A DNA stretch of 45,069 nucleotides from Ruminococcus sp. (GCF_024691275.1 NZ_JAILNU010000080.1:1-45069), one strand, 5' to 3'; shown: positions 1 to 7,913, numbered from the stretch's first letter. Made by a program: numbers and translations. Notes: a model not told the origin generated them from the sequence alone.

Positions 1-72
1 ACAAATCCAGATATACTTGAAGAGCTCCTGCCGTGGAATAGATCTGTACAGAAAATTTGTAAAGCATTATGA
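1..72 (+). CDS. 3' end of a gene entering from the left, possibly IS66-type transposase
   Basis: An open frame runs in from the left edge and stops with TGA at 70-72. Only 23 codons are visible. They include the stretch ILEELLPWNRSV. An LLPW motif close to the C terminus resembles the end of IS66-family transposases. The fragment is too short to assign securely, and the upstream sequence is needed. A GC-rich hairpin (85-102) follows the stop directly, as expected at a gene end. Confidence 0.4.
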   Translation, partial: TNPDILEELLPWNRSVQKICKAL

Positions 73-84
73 GCAATAGTAATC

Positions 85-102
85 CCCGAGCCGCAGCTCG
101 GG
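85..102. terminator. Short GC-rich hairpin between convergent genes
   Basis: CCCGAGC (85-91) pairs with GCTCGGG (96-102) around a four-base loop. It lies between the gene ending at 72 on plus and the gene ending at 127 on minus, so it could end transcripts from either side. The T-tract is weak on both strands (ATCTTTCATTT on plus). Confidence 0.5.
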
Positions 103-126
103 AATCTTTCATTTACAGGTGGTATG

Positions 127-1482
127 TTATTGAGCGGTTACGTTCAATGCCTTTTCAAGAGCCTTTCGTGCTGCTTCAATAATGCCCTTGGAGCTGTATG
201 TTGCACCTGAGCAGGCATCAATACCGTCAGCGCTTCCCTTAGCGCCTATCTGCGGAATGACCTTATTCATGGCATCGTCAAAGAAATCGGGATCGTCGTC
301 GTCAGCCCATGCAGACATATTTGTTATTGCATCATTTTCTATGGTAAGCTTAACGTGTACCTTTCCTGCATAGCCTTCTGCTTCGCCTTCATATTCGCCG
401 TTTTTGTACTTATATGTCGGCTGAGGCTCTGCTGTGGGAGCTTCCTCATGCTGCTCCTGTTCAGGCTCGTCATTGTGGGATTGCTCTTCCTGTTTTTCTT
501 CTTCGCCTGAAGAAGCTTTCTCGTCTTTTTCTTTTGTGGTCACAGGCTCTGTGGATGTGGTTTTTGCAGTCTGACCTGTAACAGATATTGTTTCTGAAGT
601 TTTTTTGCCGCTGCTTGTTGCAGCTGAGGCAGCTTCGGTGACGGCTGTAGTCGTGGGAGTGAATGTAAAGGAAGCAGCATTTTCTTCTGCGACTGCGGCT
701 GTCTTGACCGACTTTGTTTCGGTACTGTATGCAACGACTCCTGCAAGAACCATTGGGAGAGCAAATGCACAGACACAGACTGTATCGGGAACAAGTTTCT
801 TTTCGGGCTTTTTATTCATGATATAGTATTTCCTGAGGCGCATTACGGCATAACCGATAAAAACAGCGCTGTATACGAGGATACTGAGGAAATAGCCATC
901 TCTGCCTTTCTGAGCCTTTGGAATGAACAGAACGAGTATATGGACATAGATACAGGCGTAGAAAATGTATGCGAGCCGCTGTATCTTTTTCCATGTTTTA
1001 GCGTTCATCTTTTTGCGGATCTTCTTGAAGGAAATGACAGTCAAAGGGGTCATGATAAGTACCATTGCAAGGCTAAGGATACTTGTTATGATAAAATCAG
1101 AGCCTGTTCTGCCGTTGATGAGATTCATGATGTACTGCAATCCGTAAGTGATTATATGTGAAAACGTGAGGATTGCCGCTGTTATGGAAAGCTCGCCGCG
1201 CACAGGCATGATCTTTTTTATGGGAGCGGATCCGTTTGGCAGAGCTCCTGCCCACATGACAACTGCCCAGAATGCAGCACCGAGAGCTCCGCGGGAGAAT
1301 ATACCGAGGACGTAATCGCGGACAATGCGGCTGGATATAGTTATATCGGACTTGGATATTACTACAGAAGCTATAGTCAGCACAGCTGCTGATACATAAA
1401 ATGCCGCAGGACATTTTTTTAGGGGCTTGTCAAGACAAAAAGCGATAAGCATCGCTGCACAAAGTGATATCAGAAATAACAT
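127..1482 (-). CDS. Ferric-reductase-like membrane protein with C-terminal FMN-binding domain
   Basis: This 451-residue protein has three parts. Residues 1 to about 250 carry several hydrophobic helices resembling the MsrQ/ferric-reductase transmembrane domain, with histidines in helices (FSHIITYGLQY; YACIYVHILVL) suited to heme binding. A low-complexity Thr/Ala/Glu-rich linker follows (about 270-365). The C-terminal domain is of FMN_bind type and contains SGAT at 425-428, where Thr428 would be the covalent FMN attachment site. In known families such proteins pass electrons across the membrane to an external flavin. Electron transfer to ferric iron or another external acceptor is therefore plausible, but the acceptor is inferred. 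A start at 1482 is supported by AAGAGGT eight bases upstream. It lies 75 bp after the Tp47-like gene on the same strand, with a hairpin between them. Confidence 0.75.
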   Translation of the reverse strand: MLFLISLCAAMLIAFCLDKPLKKCPAAFYVSAAVLTIASVVISKSDITISSRIVRDYVLGIFSRGALGAAFWAVVMWAGALPNGSAPIKKIMPVRGELSITAAILTFSHIITYGLQYIMNLINGRTGSDFIITSILSLAMVLIMTPLTVISFKKIRKKMNAKTWKKIQRLAYIFYACIYVHILVLFIPKAQKGRDGYFLSILVYSAVFIGYAVMRLRKYYIMNKKPEKKLVPDTVCVCAFALPMVLAGVVAYSTETKSVKTAAVAEENAASFTFTPTTTAVTEAASAATSSGKKTSETISVTGQTAKTTSTEPVTTKEKDEKASSGEEEKQEEQSHNDEPEQEQHEEAPTAEPQPTYKYKNGEYEGEAEGYAGKVHVKLTIENDAITNMSAWADDDDPDFFDDAMNKVIPQIGAKGSADGIDACSGATYSSKGIIEAARKALEKALNVTAQ

Positions 1483-1506
1483 AATACATACCTCTTAACA
1501 GGATTT

Positions 1507-1534
1507 GACCTCCGCAGCATCAGCCGCAGAGGTC
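1507..1534 (-). terminator. Intergenic hairpin between Tp47-like gene and FMN-binding reductase
   Basis: GACCTC (1507-1512) pairs with GAGGTC (1529-1534). Read on minus, the inner bases continue the stem with two G-U pairs around a TGAT loop. No T-run follows on minus, so it may act as an attenuator or mRNA-stability element and not as a full terminator. Confidence 0.4.
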
Positions 1535-1557
1535 ATAGTTTATCATGGAAATAATAA

Positions 1558-3063
1558 TCAATCTTTCTTCTTCCTTAAAGCAACAGCCGATATTCCTGCG
1601 AGCGCAAGGAATGAAAGCGGCAGTGCTGCACCGTTAACACCTGTTTTAGGACTGCTTGAAGTTCCTGTAGTCTTTGAAGCGGTAGTCTTGGATTTTGAAG
1701 TTGTAGTTTTTGCGGTGGCTGCCTGTGCAGATGTAGTTGTAGTATCAGCGGACTGCGGCTTGATCTCAAAGTCCAATGGCTTATCGTAACCTGTTGCTTC
1801 GACTGTCAGCTTGTAATTGCCCGAGCCGTCAAATACAGCATTGTCGCCTGACTTTGCATCAAGCTTGATCTCGCCTGTCTTTGAGTCGATGACAGTAACG
1901 CCACGTCTGCCTGAATTGTATTTCTTATCGCCGACAGTTACAGCGGTGATATTTTTAAGGTAATTTGCAGCATCAGCATCTGAAGCTCCGTCAGCTTTTA
2001 CAAGCTTTCCGTCGGAATACTTAACGGGGATATCCTCTGTAGAGAGTGTGAAACTGCCTCTGATATTGGAATATTTGCCGTTCTCGTCAGAAACTGTAAG
2101 TGTATAGCTTCCCGGCAGTACATTGTTATAGCTTACAGTATTTCCCGATACGCTGAAGCCGTCTGATACTTCGCCCTTAATCTTATAATCAGCAGGGAAT
2201 GCGGAGTTATCAAATGTTACTGAACCGCTGCCTGCTTTTCCGTTATTGATATTAAGTGTTTCTGCGAACTTTAACGGGAGATAGCCGTTCTGTCCCGAAA
2301 GAGTGCTGTAGCCGCTGAGAGTAATGAATGTTACCTCAGTGATGGTCTGACCCTGTGAGCTTTTGTAATGCTCGGAAGAAAGAACGTTGCCGTGTACCTC
2401 TTTCTCCTTTACACCTGCGCCCCATGAGATAGCTCCGTTGCGCCAGATATTTTCGAGAGCTCGCATACCGTAGTCAGTACCTTCTTTAGTCTTGACAATA
2501 ACTCCGTAAATATCACAGTTTGCAGGGTAACCCTTAACATTTATCTGATAGTCACCATAGTTTGAAATACCTGTAACTGTCATTTCTCCGCTGAGAGTTT
2601 CCTCACCGTCTGTATCAACAAGCTTACCGAAAGATGCCTTGCCGTTTTCGACGGTAACAGGCTTGTAAGCGGCAGGCTTTTCTGCAAGCTCTGTAAATCC
2701 GAACTTATCGGAAAGGGCTTCGAGGTCTGACTTTGCGATCTCAACAGGATAGGTAACGCCGAGGATCTTACCGCCGCCGTTTTCAGCAGCAGCGTTGAAG
2801 GTGCCGGCAGAAATTCCGCCGTTTACCCATTTCCCGTCATCGCCCATATGTCCTGTTGCATTAGCCTTCCACTTTGTAACAGTTGCGGAAGAAACTGCGT
2901 CAACGGGCACATCGTTTCTGAGCTCTGCTGCGTAGAAATCGGCATATGGAATATTCATAGTACCATAGACCTTGTCAGTATCAGCAGCAACTGCTGAAAA
3001 CGAAACTGTTGAGACAGCAGCAAAACAAACCGCTGCACTGATAAGCGAACTTATCTTTTTCAT
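1558..3063 (-). CDS. Secreted Tp47-like surface protein with C-terminal SPKTG anchor
   Basis: This 501-residue protein begins with a signal peptide (MKKISSLISAAVCFAAVS, then an AVAA cleavage-type site). The N-terminal region (YADFYAAEL, DAVSSATVTKWK) resembles the domains of the Treponema Tp47 penicillin-binding lipoprotein as found in Ruminococcus proteins. The C terminus has a Thr/Ser/Lys-rich linker (about 440-468), then SPKTG (471-475), a hydrophobic helix and a basic RKKKD tail. This is the layout of a sortase substrate with a variant of LPXTG. Enzymatic activity is not established. Pairing with the downstream FMN-binding membrane protein suggests a shared envelope role, which is inference. 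AAAGGAG precedes the start. Confidence 0.65.
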   Translation of the reverse strand: MKKISSLISAAVCFAAVSTVSFSAVAADTDKVYGTMNIPYADFYAAELRNDVPVDAVSSATVTKWKANATGHMGDDGKWVNGGISAGTFNAAAENGGGKILGVTYPVEIAKSDLEALSDKFGFTELAEKPAAYKPVTVENGKASFGKLVDTDGEETLSGEMTVTGISNYGDYQINVKGYPANCDIYGVIVKTKEGTDYGMRALENIWRNGAISWGAGVKEKEVHGNVLSSEHYKSSQGQTITEVTFITLSGYSTLSGQNGYLPLKFAETLNINNGKAGSGSVTFDNSAFPADYKIKGEVSDGFSVSGNTVSYNNVLPGSYTLTVSDENGKYSNIRGSFTLSTEDIPVKYSDGKLVKADGASDADAANYLKNITAVTVGDKKYNSGRRGVTVIDSKTGEIKLDAKSGDNAVFDGSGNYKLTVEATGYDKPLDFEIKPQSADTTTTSAQAATAKTTTSKSKTTASKTTGTSSSPKTGVNGAALPLSFLALAGISAVALRKKKD

Positions 3064-3121
3064 TCAAATTACTCCTTTTGTTGTTAAATTGTCTGGAAAA
3101 TATTTTAAAAAGATTTTTTAT

Positions 3122-3150
3122 ATTTTACAACAAATATAATGTTTTGTCAA
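3122..3150 (-). promoter_or_regulatory. Sigma-A promoter for the Tp47-like gene
   Basis: On minus, TTGACA (plus 3145-3150) and TAAAAT (plus 3122-3127) are separated by 17 bases. This is about 60 bp upstream of the start at 3063. No GTTAG-N6-CTAAC box is seen at this promoter, unlike the other operons nearby. Confidence 0.7.
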
Positions 3151-3180
3151 TATCTGTTCAAAATATTTTCGCAGTGTGAT

Positions 3181-3585
3181 TCACGCAAGTTTAGAAGCCA
3201 GTTCTTTAAGCTTTGCGAGATCATCATCGGAAGGAGCTTCATTAACGATAAAGCCCTCATCACCGATAAGCTCTGCGCCTGCTGACTTTGTGCGGTCGTA
3301 CCAGTTGCGCATCCACTCGCCGTCGCCCCAGCCGTAGGAACCGAAGAGAAGAACTTTCTTGCCGCTGAGAGATGTCTCGATATTTGTGAAGAATGGCTCA
3401 AACTCGTCTTCCTCAAGAACCTCAGCTCCCATTGCAGGGCAGCCGAAAGCAAATGCGTCATAGTCGGATATATTGCCGCTGAATTCTGATACAGAGAAAA
3501 GTTCTGCGTTTGCACCTTCTGCGGCAGCCTTAGCCATAGCTTCGGTATTGCCTGTGCCACTCCAATAAATTACTGCTGTCTTCAT
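3181..3585 (-). CDS. Flavodoxin
   Basis: This 134-residue protein is a short-chain flavodoxin, an FMN electron carrier that often replaces ferredoxin when iron is short. The N-terminal phosphate-binding loop is seen in VIYWSGTGNTEAMA (residues 5-18). The FMN-contacting loops are seen in FGCPAMGAE and FGSYGWGDGEW. The length is normal for the short-chain class. Its ATG overlaps the stop of the DUF3793 gene (ATGA), and AGGAGG lies inside that gene's end, so translation is probably coupled. It is the last gene of an operon whose promoter carries a predicted metal box at +1, which fits induction under iron limitation. Confidence 0.93.
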   Translation of the reverse strand: MKTAVIYWSGTGNTEAMAKAAAEGANAELFSVSEFSGNISDYDAFAFGCPAMGAEVLEEDEFEPFFTNIETSLSGKKVLLFGSYGWGDGEWMRNWYDRTKSAGAELIGDEGFIVNEAPSDDDLAKLKELASKLA

Positions 3586-4163
3586 AAAAATTCCTCCTGA
3601 TATTTTATAGTCCGGAACAAGTCCAGACCATGATTTAATCTATCGAACAGGATATCCCTGCAACGATCATATATCTTGAATGTCTGCTGTGCTTTTTCGG
3701 CGTTTTCGTATACCTTCCAGTAGCCGCAAAGCAGACAGTTCTTTCCGCTGTTGGTGATGAAGCCGCGGATATCTTCCACGGGATAGCCGAGAAAAGCACC
3801 GATCTCGTGGGGAAAACTGCCGCAGACCATGCGTCCTGCAAGTATATCTAGCTTTTCCTCAAGGCTCATGCTGTCTGCATAGCCGTATTCGGTGAGGAAG
3901 CGGCGGACCTGCGGCATATCAAGCCATGCGGTCAGCATTTTTCTGTTGTAAACATAAACGAGTGTGCGCTTGCGGCACTTGCAGAGCTGCAATGCTCTGA
4001 GTCCGATCTCGTCAAGTTTTTCAGTGATGGTATCAAGGTATTCTGCCATAATGTCTTCGTTTCTGTCAAAGGATATGAGGTTCGCGCACTTAACTCCGAG
4101 AAGAGTCGGAGCGCTGTGGAATGCCATATCTTTTTCGATCGCAAATCTTTCAGCTTCGGACAT
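3582..4163 (-). CDS. DUF3793 family protein
   Basis: The 193-residue protein is recognised by HSAPTLLGVKCANLISF near the N terminus (residues 16-32) and by CGSFPHEIGAFLGYPVEDIRGFI in the middle, shortened here to its ends (CGSFPHEIG and YPVEDIRGF). These are typical of DUF3793, a clostridial family commonly found beside flavodoxin and iron-uptake genes. The biochemical role is unknown. It has several Cys residues but no clear metal-binding motif. AAAGGAGG precedes the ATG. It overlaps the DUF2325 gene by 14 bp upstream and the flavodoxin gene by 4 bp downstream, so the three are one transcription unit. Confidence 0.85.
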   Translation of the reverse strand: MSEAERFAIEKDMAFHSAPTLLGVKCANLISFDRNEDIMAEYLDTITEKLDEIGLRALQLCKCRKRTLVYVYNRKMLTAWLDMPQVRRFLTEYGYADSMSLEEKLDILAGRMVCGSFPHEIGAFLGYPVEDIRGFITNSGKNCLLCGYWKVYENAEKAQQTFKIYDRCRDILFDRLNHGLDLFRTIKYQEEFL

Positions 4164-4449
4164 TTCTTCCTCCTTTATATCCTGACAGCAGCTGCTTCAG
4201 AGCACTTACGCTTGAGCTGTGAACGTGCTCAACAGGTACGCCGTTTTTTTCTGAGCTCTTTTTTACTGCGCCCAGCATTTTATGGGAACAGGTTCCGGTG
4301 AATACCACCATAAGATCAGGAGTGCCAAGCTTGTTCTCGAAGTCAGCAGGCATCTGAGTGAACACCTTTGATTTATGATTGAATGATCTGCAAATATCCT
4401 GATAACGTGTTGCCATGCGGTCATTGCCGCCAACGATTACTATGCTCAT
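4150..4449 (-). CDS. DUF2325 domain-containing protein
   Basis: From the start at 4449 this is a 99-residue protein beginning MSIVIVGGNDRMATRYQDIC. The frame extends upstream to 4473, but AAAGGAGG sits five bases before the ATG at 4449, which decides the start. DUF2325 proteins are small Rossmann-like proteins; the segments VVFTGTCSHKMLGAVKK and GVPVEHVHSSSVSALKQLL match the family. Function is unknown. It is the first gene of the DUF2325-DUF3793-flavodoxin operon, downstream of a promoter with a metal box at +1. Confidence 0.8.
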   Translation of the reverse strand: MSIVIVGGNDRMATRYQDICRSFNHKSKVFTQMPADFENKLGTPDLMVVFTGTCSHKMLGAVKKSSEKNGVPVEHVHSSSVSALKQLLSGYKGGRNVRS

Positions 4450-4549
4450 ATATTCCTCCTTTGGTAAAAGCATCTTAATAGATCTTCAGGATCAGGGACT
4501 ATGTAATAAGAACACTGATCTGTTATGTATTCATAGTGATTGTATAAGT

Positions 4550-4565
4550 GTTAGTATCTAATAAC
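4550..4565. promoter_or_regulatory. Predicted metal-repressor box at +1 of the DUF2325 operon
   Basis: GTTAGTATCTAATAAC matches 14 of 16 positions of the window consensus GTTAGTATATACTAAC. It begins seven bases past the predicted minus-strand -10 element, at the transcription start, where a repressor would block polymerase. Confidence 0.65.
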
Positions 4566-4571
4566 AAGTAT

Positions 4572-4600
4572 ATGATAGCATTAATTCTTACAGTTGTCAA
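4572..4600 (-). promoter_or_regulatory. Sigma-A promoter of the DUF2325-DUF3793-flavodoxin operon
   Basis: On minus, TTGACA (plus 4595-4600) and TATCAT (plus 4572-4577) are 17 bases apart. Predicted transcription starts near 4565, giving a leader of about 115 nt before the ATG at 4449. Confidence 0.65.
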
Positions 4601-4660
4601 GGTGTACAAAAAAGATTTGTCTACGTTTTATACTTGCGATATCACCATTCAAATATTTTT

Positions 4661-4676
4661 GTTAGTATGCACTAAT
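4661..4676. promoter_or_regulatory. Second predicted metal-repressor box upstream of the DUF2325 promoter
   Basis: GTTAGTATGCACTAAT is a near-perfect palindrome matching 13 of 16 consensus positions. It lies about 60 bp upstream of the -35 element. The 4450-4793 interval holds no gene: only this box, the promoter, the +1 box and the feo terminator are recognised there. Confidence 0.55.
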
Positions 4677-4758
4677 CAGAGGGATATACAGCCATTCAAT
4701 GCTTATATTAAATATCAATTTCGTTAGGCTGCTGAAACAACATAATTTTGCTGAGAAT

Positions 4759-4788
4759 AAACGCCCTCAGAGTGAAATGAGGGCGTTT
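4759..4788 (-). terminator. Terminator of the feo operon
   Basis: AAACGCCCTCA (4759-4769) pairs with TGAGGGCGTTT (4778-4788), an 11-bp stem with an eight-base loop. It lies just after the stop codon at 4794 on minus and is followed on minus by a moderately T-rich tail. Confidence 0.8.
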
Positions 4789-4793
4789 TCAGA

Positions 4794-4976
4794 CTATTTA
4801 TGACATTTTCCATGCATCGCACAGTGTTCACAGCTGCAGCCGCAGCCGCCTGTGCTTTTTCCGCTTTTCTTATCTTTTATCATCTTTGCGATGATAAGTG
4901 AAACTATGGCGATAAGTACCAAAGATACCGTGATAGTTCCAAGGTTTGCAGTTAACCATGCGATCATTTTTATCAC
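4794..4976 (-). CDS. FeoB-associated Cys-rich membrane protein
   Basis: This protein of about 60 residues has one N-terminal transmembrane helix (LGTITVSLVLIAIVSLIIA) and a cytoplasmic tail with Cys and His clusters (GCGCSCEHCAMHGKCHK). This is the signature of the FeoB_associated family, thought to assist FeoB in ferrous iron import in anaerobic Firmicutes. It could start at GTG 4976, overlapping the FeoB stop by four bases, or at ATG 4967. The ATG gives MIAWLTANLG, which fits family N termini, and has AAAGG at ten bases. The Cys tail may accept Fe(II) after transport, which is inference from the family. Confidence 0.85.
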   Translation of the reverse strand: MIKMIAWLTANLGTITVSLVLIAIVSLIIAKMIKDKKSGKSTGGCGCSCEHCAMHGKCHK

Positions 4977-7384
4977 GCCTTTACCTTTATATTGCCTTTG
5001 AACTTTGAAGCCTCATGGTACTTCTTAACAAAGAGCATATAGCACATGAATATGAGTATCAGAGCTGCTGCGATAACGCCGATGATATTGGCATCGCCTG
5101 TGAAAAGTCCGCCGAACTGTGTTACCATAAGTGCAATAGCGTAAGCAAATCCGCACTGATAAATAATAGCAAATACAGTCCATTTAGCGTTGTTCATCTC
5201 ACGCTTGATGGCACCGATAGCTGCGAAGCACGGAGCGCAGAGGAGGTTGAACAAGAGGAAGGAAAATCCTGTGATGCTTGTGAATACAGCGCCGATATTC
5301 TGCCAAACGGTGCCGTCGCCGCCGCCATAGAGAACGCCCATAGTTCCGACGATATTCTCCTTTGCCACAAGTCCTGTGATAGAAGCAACGGCTGCCTGCC
5401 AGTTGCCCCAGCCAAGAGGAGCGAATATCCATGCGATAAGTGAACCGAATGCTGCAAGGAGAGAGCTGTCGAGCTGATCCTCTTCCAGCATACCGAAGCT
5501 GCCGTCAACTGTTCCGAAACGTGACAGGAACCATACAACGATAGTGGAGATGAGTATGATAGAACCTGCTTTCTTGATGAATGACCAGCCGCGCTCCCAC
5601 ATTGAGCGGAGAACATTGCTGAGTGTAGGCATATGGTAAGCAGGGAGCTCCATAACGAATGGTGCAGGCTCACCTGAGAACATTTTCGTCTTTTTGAGCA
5701 TGATGCCCGATATGATGATAGCAGCCATACCTATGAAGTAAGCCGATACGGAAATTATTGGCGAGCCGCCGAAGATAGCTCCTGCGATCATTGCGATGAA
5801 AGGTACTTTAGCGCCGCAGGGAATGAATGTGGTAGTGATGATGGTCATACGTCTGTCGCGCTCGTTCTCGATGGTTCTTGATGCCATGATACCGGGAACT
5901 CCGCAGCCTACGCCGACGAGCATAGGAATGAAGGACTTGCCCGAGAGACCGAACTTTCTGAACACACGGTCGAGTACGAATGCTATACGAGCCATATATC
6001 CGCAGGCTTCAAGGAAGGCAAGCAGGAAGAAGAGTACGAGCATCTGCGGAACAAAGCCGAGAACTGCGCCAACACCTGCAATGATGCCGTCGATGATAAG
6101 TCCCTTGAGCCAGTCGGCTGCGCCTGCCTTGTCGAGACCGCTCTCAACAAGTGAAGGGATACTTGGTACGAATACGCCGTAGTCGGCAGGATCGGGCTCG
6201 TCGCCTATCTTCTCGACTGTTGCAAGAGCGTTCTCATAATCTTCGATAGTTGCTGTTTCGTCAGTTGTTTCAAGAGTTTCCTCGTCTTCAACGGAATACG
6301 TGAACTCTCCCTCGGGAGCGCTGCCGTTTTCCTCAACGTAAGCATCATAGGCGTCAATTATCTGCTGAGCTCCGGCATACTCATCAGCGATCTCGGAATA
6401 ATCAGATGAACCGATACCGAACAGGTGGAAGCCGTCGCTGAAAAGGTTATCGTTAGTCCAGTCGGTAGCCCATGCACCGGGACCTTTCATGGCAATGAGG
6501 TATACAAGGGTCATTATCACCGCAAATATAGGAAGTCCCAGCCAGCGGTTCGTAACGATCTTGTCTATCTTGTCGGAAGCAGTAAGGCTTCCCGCATTTT
6601 TCTTCTTGTAGCAAGCCTTGATAACGTCAGCTATGTAAACATATCGCTCGTTGGTGATTATGCTCTCTGCATCGTCGTCAAGCTCCTTTTCGGCAGCCAC
6701 TATATCCTCTTCGATGTGCTTCTGCACATTTTCGGGGATACTCAGCATTTCAAGCACCTTTTCATCACGCTCGAAGACCTTGATAGCGTACCAGCGCTGC
6801 TGCTCCTCGGGCATATCGTGGAGAATGGCTTCCTCAATGTGAGCGATTGCGTGTTCAACAGGTCCGCTGAATGTATGCTGGGGAACGGTCTTGCTGTTTT
6901 TAGCAGCATTTATTGCAGCTTCTGCTGCTTCGTCAACGCCCGTGCCTTTAAGAGCGGATATCTCGACTACCTTGCAGCCGAGCTGTTTGGAAAGTTCGTT
7001 GATCTTGATAGTGTCGCCGTTTTTGTTGACAACGTCCATCATATTTATTGCAAGTACAACCGGTATACCAAGCTCAACAAGCTGAGTTGTGAGGTAGAGG
7101 TTTCTCTCCAGATTGGTACCGTCGATGATGTTGAGTATAGCGTCGGGTCTTGTTTCGATGAGGTAATTTCTTGCAACGACTTCTTCGAGAGTATATGGCG
7201 ACAATGAATAGATGCCGGGAAGGTCAGTGATGATGACATCGCTGTGTTTTTTCAGCTTTCCCTCCTTTTTCTCAACTGTAACTCCGGGCCAGTTTCCGAC
7301 GAACTGGTTTGAACCTGTGAGCGCATTGAACAGAGTGGTCTTGCCTGCGTTCGGGTTGCCTGCAAGTGCTATTCGCAGTTCCAT
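4973..7384 (-). CDS. feoB: Ferrous iron transport protein FeoB
   Basis: This 803-residue membrane protein imports Fe(II). The N-terminal GTPase shows G1 (GNPNAGKTT, residues 9-17), the conserved NWPGVTVEKKEG, G3 (DLPGIYSL) and an NMMD G4-type motif. The C-terminal half carries the polytopic Feo core, including GCGVPGIMASRTIENERDRR and the IIPCGAKVPF-type segment (FIPCGAKVPFIAMIAG). An unusual acidic stretch of about 90 residues, rich in Asp, Glu and Thr, lies around residues 325-415 after the first membrane helix, making the protein longer than many FeoB proteins. AAAGGAAG precedes the ATG. It follows two small feoA genes and precedes the Cys-rich protein, so this is a complete feoAAB operon with its accessory gene. 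Confidence 0.97.
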   Translation of the reverse strand: MELRIALAGNPNAGKTTLFNALTGSNQFVGNWPGVTVEKKEGKLKKHSDVIITDLPGIYSLSPYTLEEVVARNYLIETRPDAILNIIDGTNLERNLYLTTQLVELGIPVVLAINMMDVVNKNGDTIKINELSKQLGCKVVEISALKGTGVDEAAEAAINAAKNSKTVPQHTFSGPVEHAIAHIEEAILHDMPEEQQRWYAIKVFERDEKVLEMLSIPENVQKHIEEDIVAAEKELDDDAESIITNERYVYIADVIKACYKKKNAGSLTASDKIDKIVTNRWLGLPIFAVIMTLVYLIAMKGPGAWATDWTNDNLFSDGFHLFGIGSSDYSEIADEYAGAQQIIDAYDAYVEENGSAPEGEFTYSVEDEETLETTDETATIEDYENALATVEKIGDEPDPADYGVFVPSIPSLVESGLDKAGAADWLKGLIIDGIIAGVGAVLGFVPQMLVLFFLLAFLEACGYMARIAFVLDRVFRKFGLSGKSFIPMLVGVGCGVPGIMASRTIENERDRRMTIITTTFIPCGAKVPFIAMIAGAIFGGSPIISVSAYFIGMAAIIISGIMLKKTKMFSGEPAPFVMELPAYHMPTLSNVLRSMWERGWSFIKKAGSIILISTIVVWFLSRFGTVDGSFGMLEEDQLDSSLLAAFGSLIAWIFAPLGWGNWQAAVASITGLVAKENIVGTMGVLYGGGDGTVWQNIGAVFTSITGFSFLLFNLLCAPCFAAIGAIKREMNNAKWTVFAIIYQCGFAYAIALMVTQFGGLFTGDANIIGVIAAALILIFMCYMLFVKKYHEASKFKGNIKVKA

Positions 7385-7435
7385 TAATATCTTCCTTTCA
7401 AGTTATTTAAAACTAACCGATAATTAAAATAATAC

Positions 7436-7457
7436 GGAACGCCGCGGGAGGCGTTCC
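7436..7457 (-). other. Hairpin between feoA and feoB
   Basis: GGAACGCC (7436-7443) pairs with GGCGTTCC (7450-7457) around six bases. On minus it is followed by GTATTATTTTAATT, a partial T-tract. It may act as a partial terminator or RNA-processing site that sets the FeoA:FeoB ratio. Confidence 0.55.
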
Positions 7458-7465
7458 CTGCAAGT

Positions 7466-7687
7466 TTATTCGACTTCGATAAGCTCGGCATCTGCTTTTC
7501 TGAGTGAAAGCTCATAGCCGCGTACCTTTATCTCGATCGGATCACCAAGAGGTGCTACCTTGCGGACAAATACTTCCGTACCTTTAGTGAGACCCATATC
7601 CATTATGCGTCGCTTGATAGCGCCCTCACCGTGAAGTTTTTTCACCTTTGCTGTTGAGCCTACAGCAGTTTCTCTAAGTGTCTTCAT
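7466..7687 (-). CDS. feoA: FeoA family protein (second copy)
   Basis: The real start is ATG 7687, with GGGAGTGAG just upstream; the frame extends further but without a ribosome binding site. The 73-residue product begins MKTLRETAVGSTAKVKKL and has the SH3-like FeoA fold signature: IKRRIMDMGLTKGTEVFVRKVAPLGDP, visible here as RRIMDMGLTKGTEV and APLGDPIEIKVRGYELSLR. FeoA proteins bind or modulate FeoB. The gene lies about 80 bp upstream of feoB, separated by a hairpin. Confidence 0.92.
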   Translation of the reverse strand: MKTLRETAVGSTAKVKKLHGEGAIKRRIMDMGLTKGTEVFVRKVAPLGDPIEIKVRGYELSLRKADAELIEVE

Positions 7688-7700
7688 ATTCTCACTCCCA

Positions 7701-7913
7701 TCAAACCATGATCCTACGTGCCATATCTGCACTAATAGCGATACGGGACTCCTTGACCTTAACAATGACATTTTCGCCGAGCACGTTTATCAGCGTGACT
7801 GTTCCGCCCACAGTAAATCCCAGGTTTTCGAGATGCTGACGTATCTCGGGAGTACCGCCGAGCTTCTTGATAGTCAACGCTTTTTCAGGTTCTGCTAAAC
7901 TAAGAGGCATCAT
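7701..7913 (-). CDS. feoA: FeoA family protein (first copy)
   Basis: A 70-residue FeoA domain protein, with IRQHLENLGFTVGGTVTLIN and NVIVKVKESRIAISADMARR matching the FeoA pattern. It is the first gene of the feo operon. Two adjacent ATG codons (7913 and 7910) follow GGAAGGATG, and the choice changes one residue. Two separate feoA genes before feoB are common in Firmicutes. Its promoter at 8000-8028 carries a metal box at +1. Confidence 0.9.
   Translation of the reverse strand: MMPLSLAEPEKALTIKKLGGTPEIRQHLENLGFTVGGTVTLINVLGENVIVKVKESRIAISADMARRIMV

Noticed and set aside
6425-7207. 260-codon plus-strand frame opposite feoB
   Set aside because: It mirrors the strongly supported feoB gene on the other strand and has no ribosome binding site or recognisable domain.
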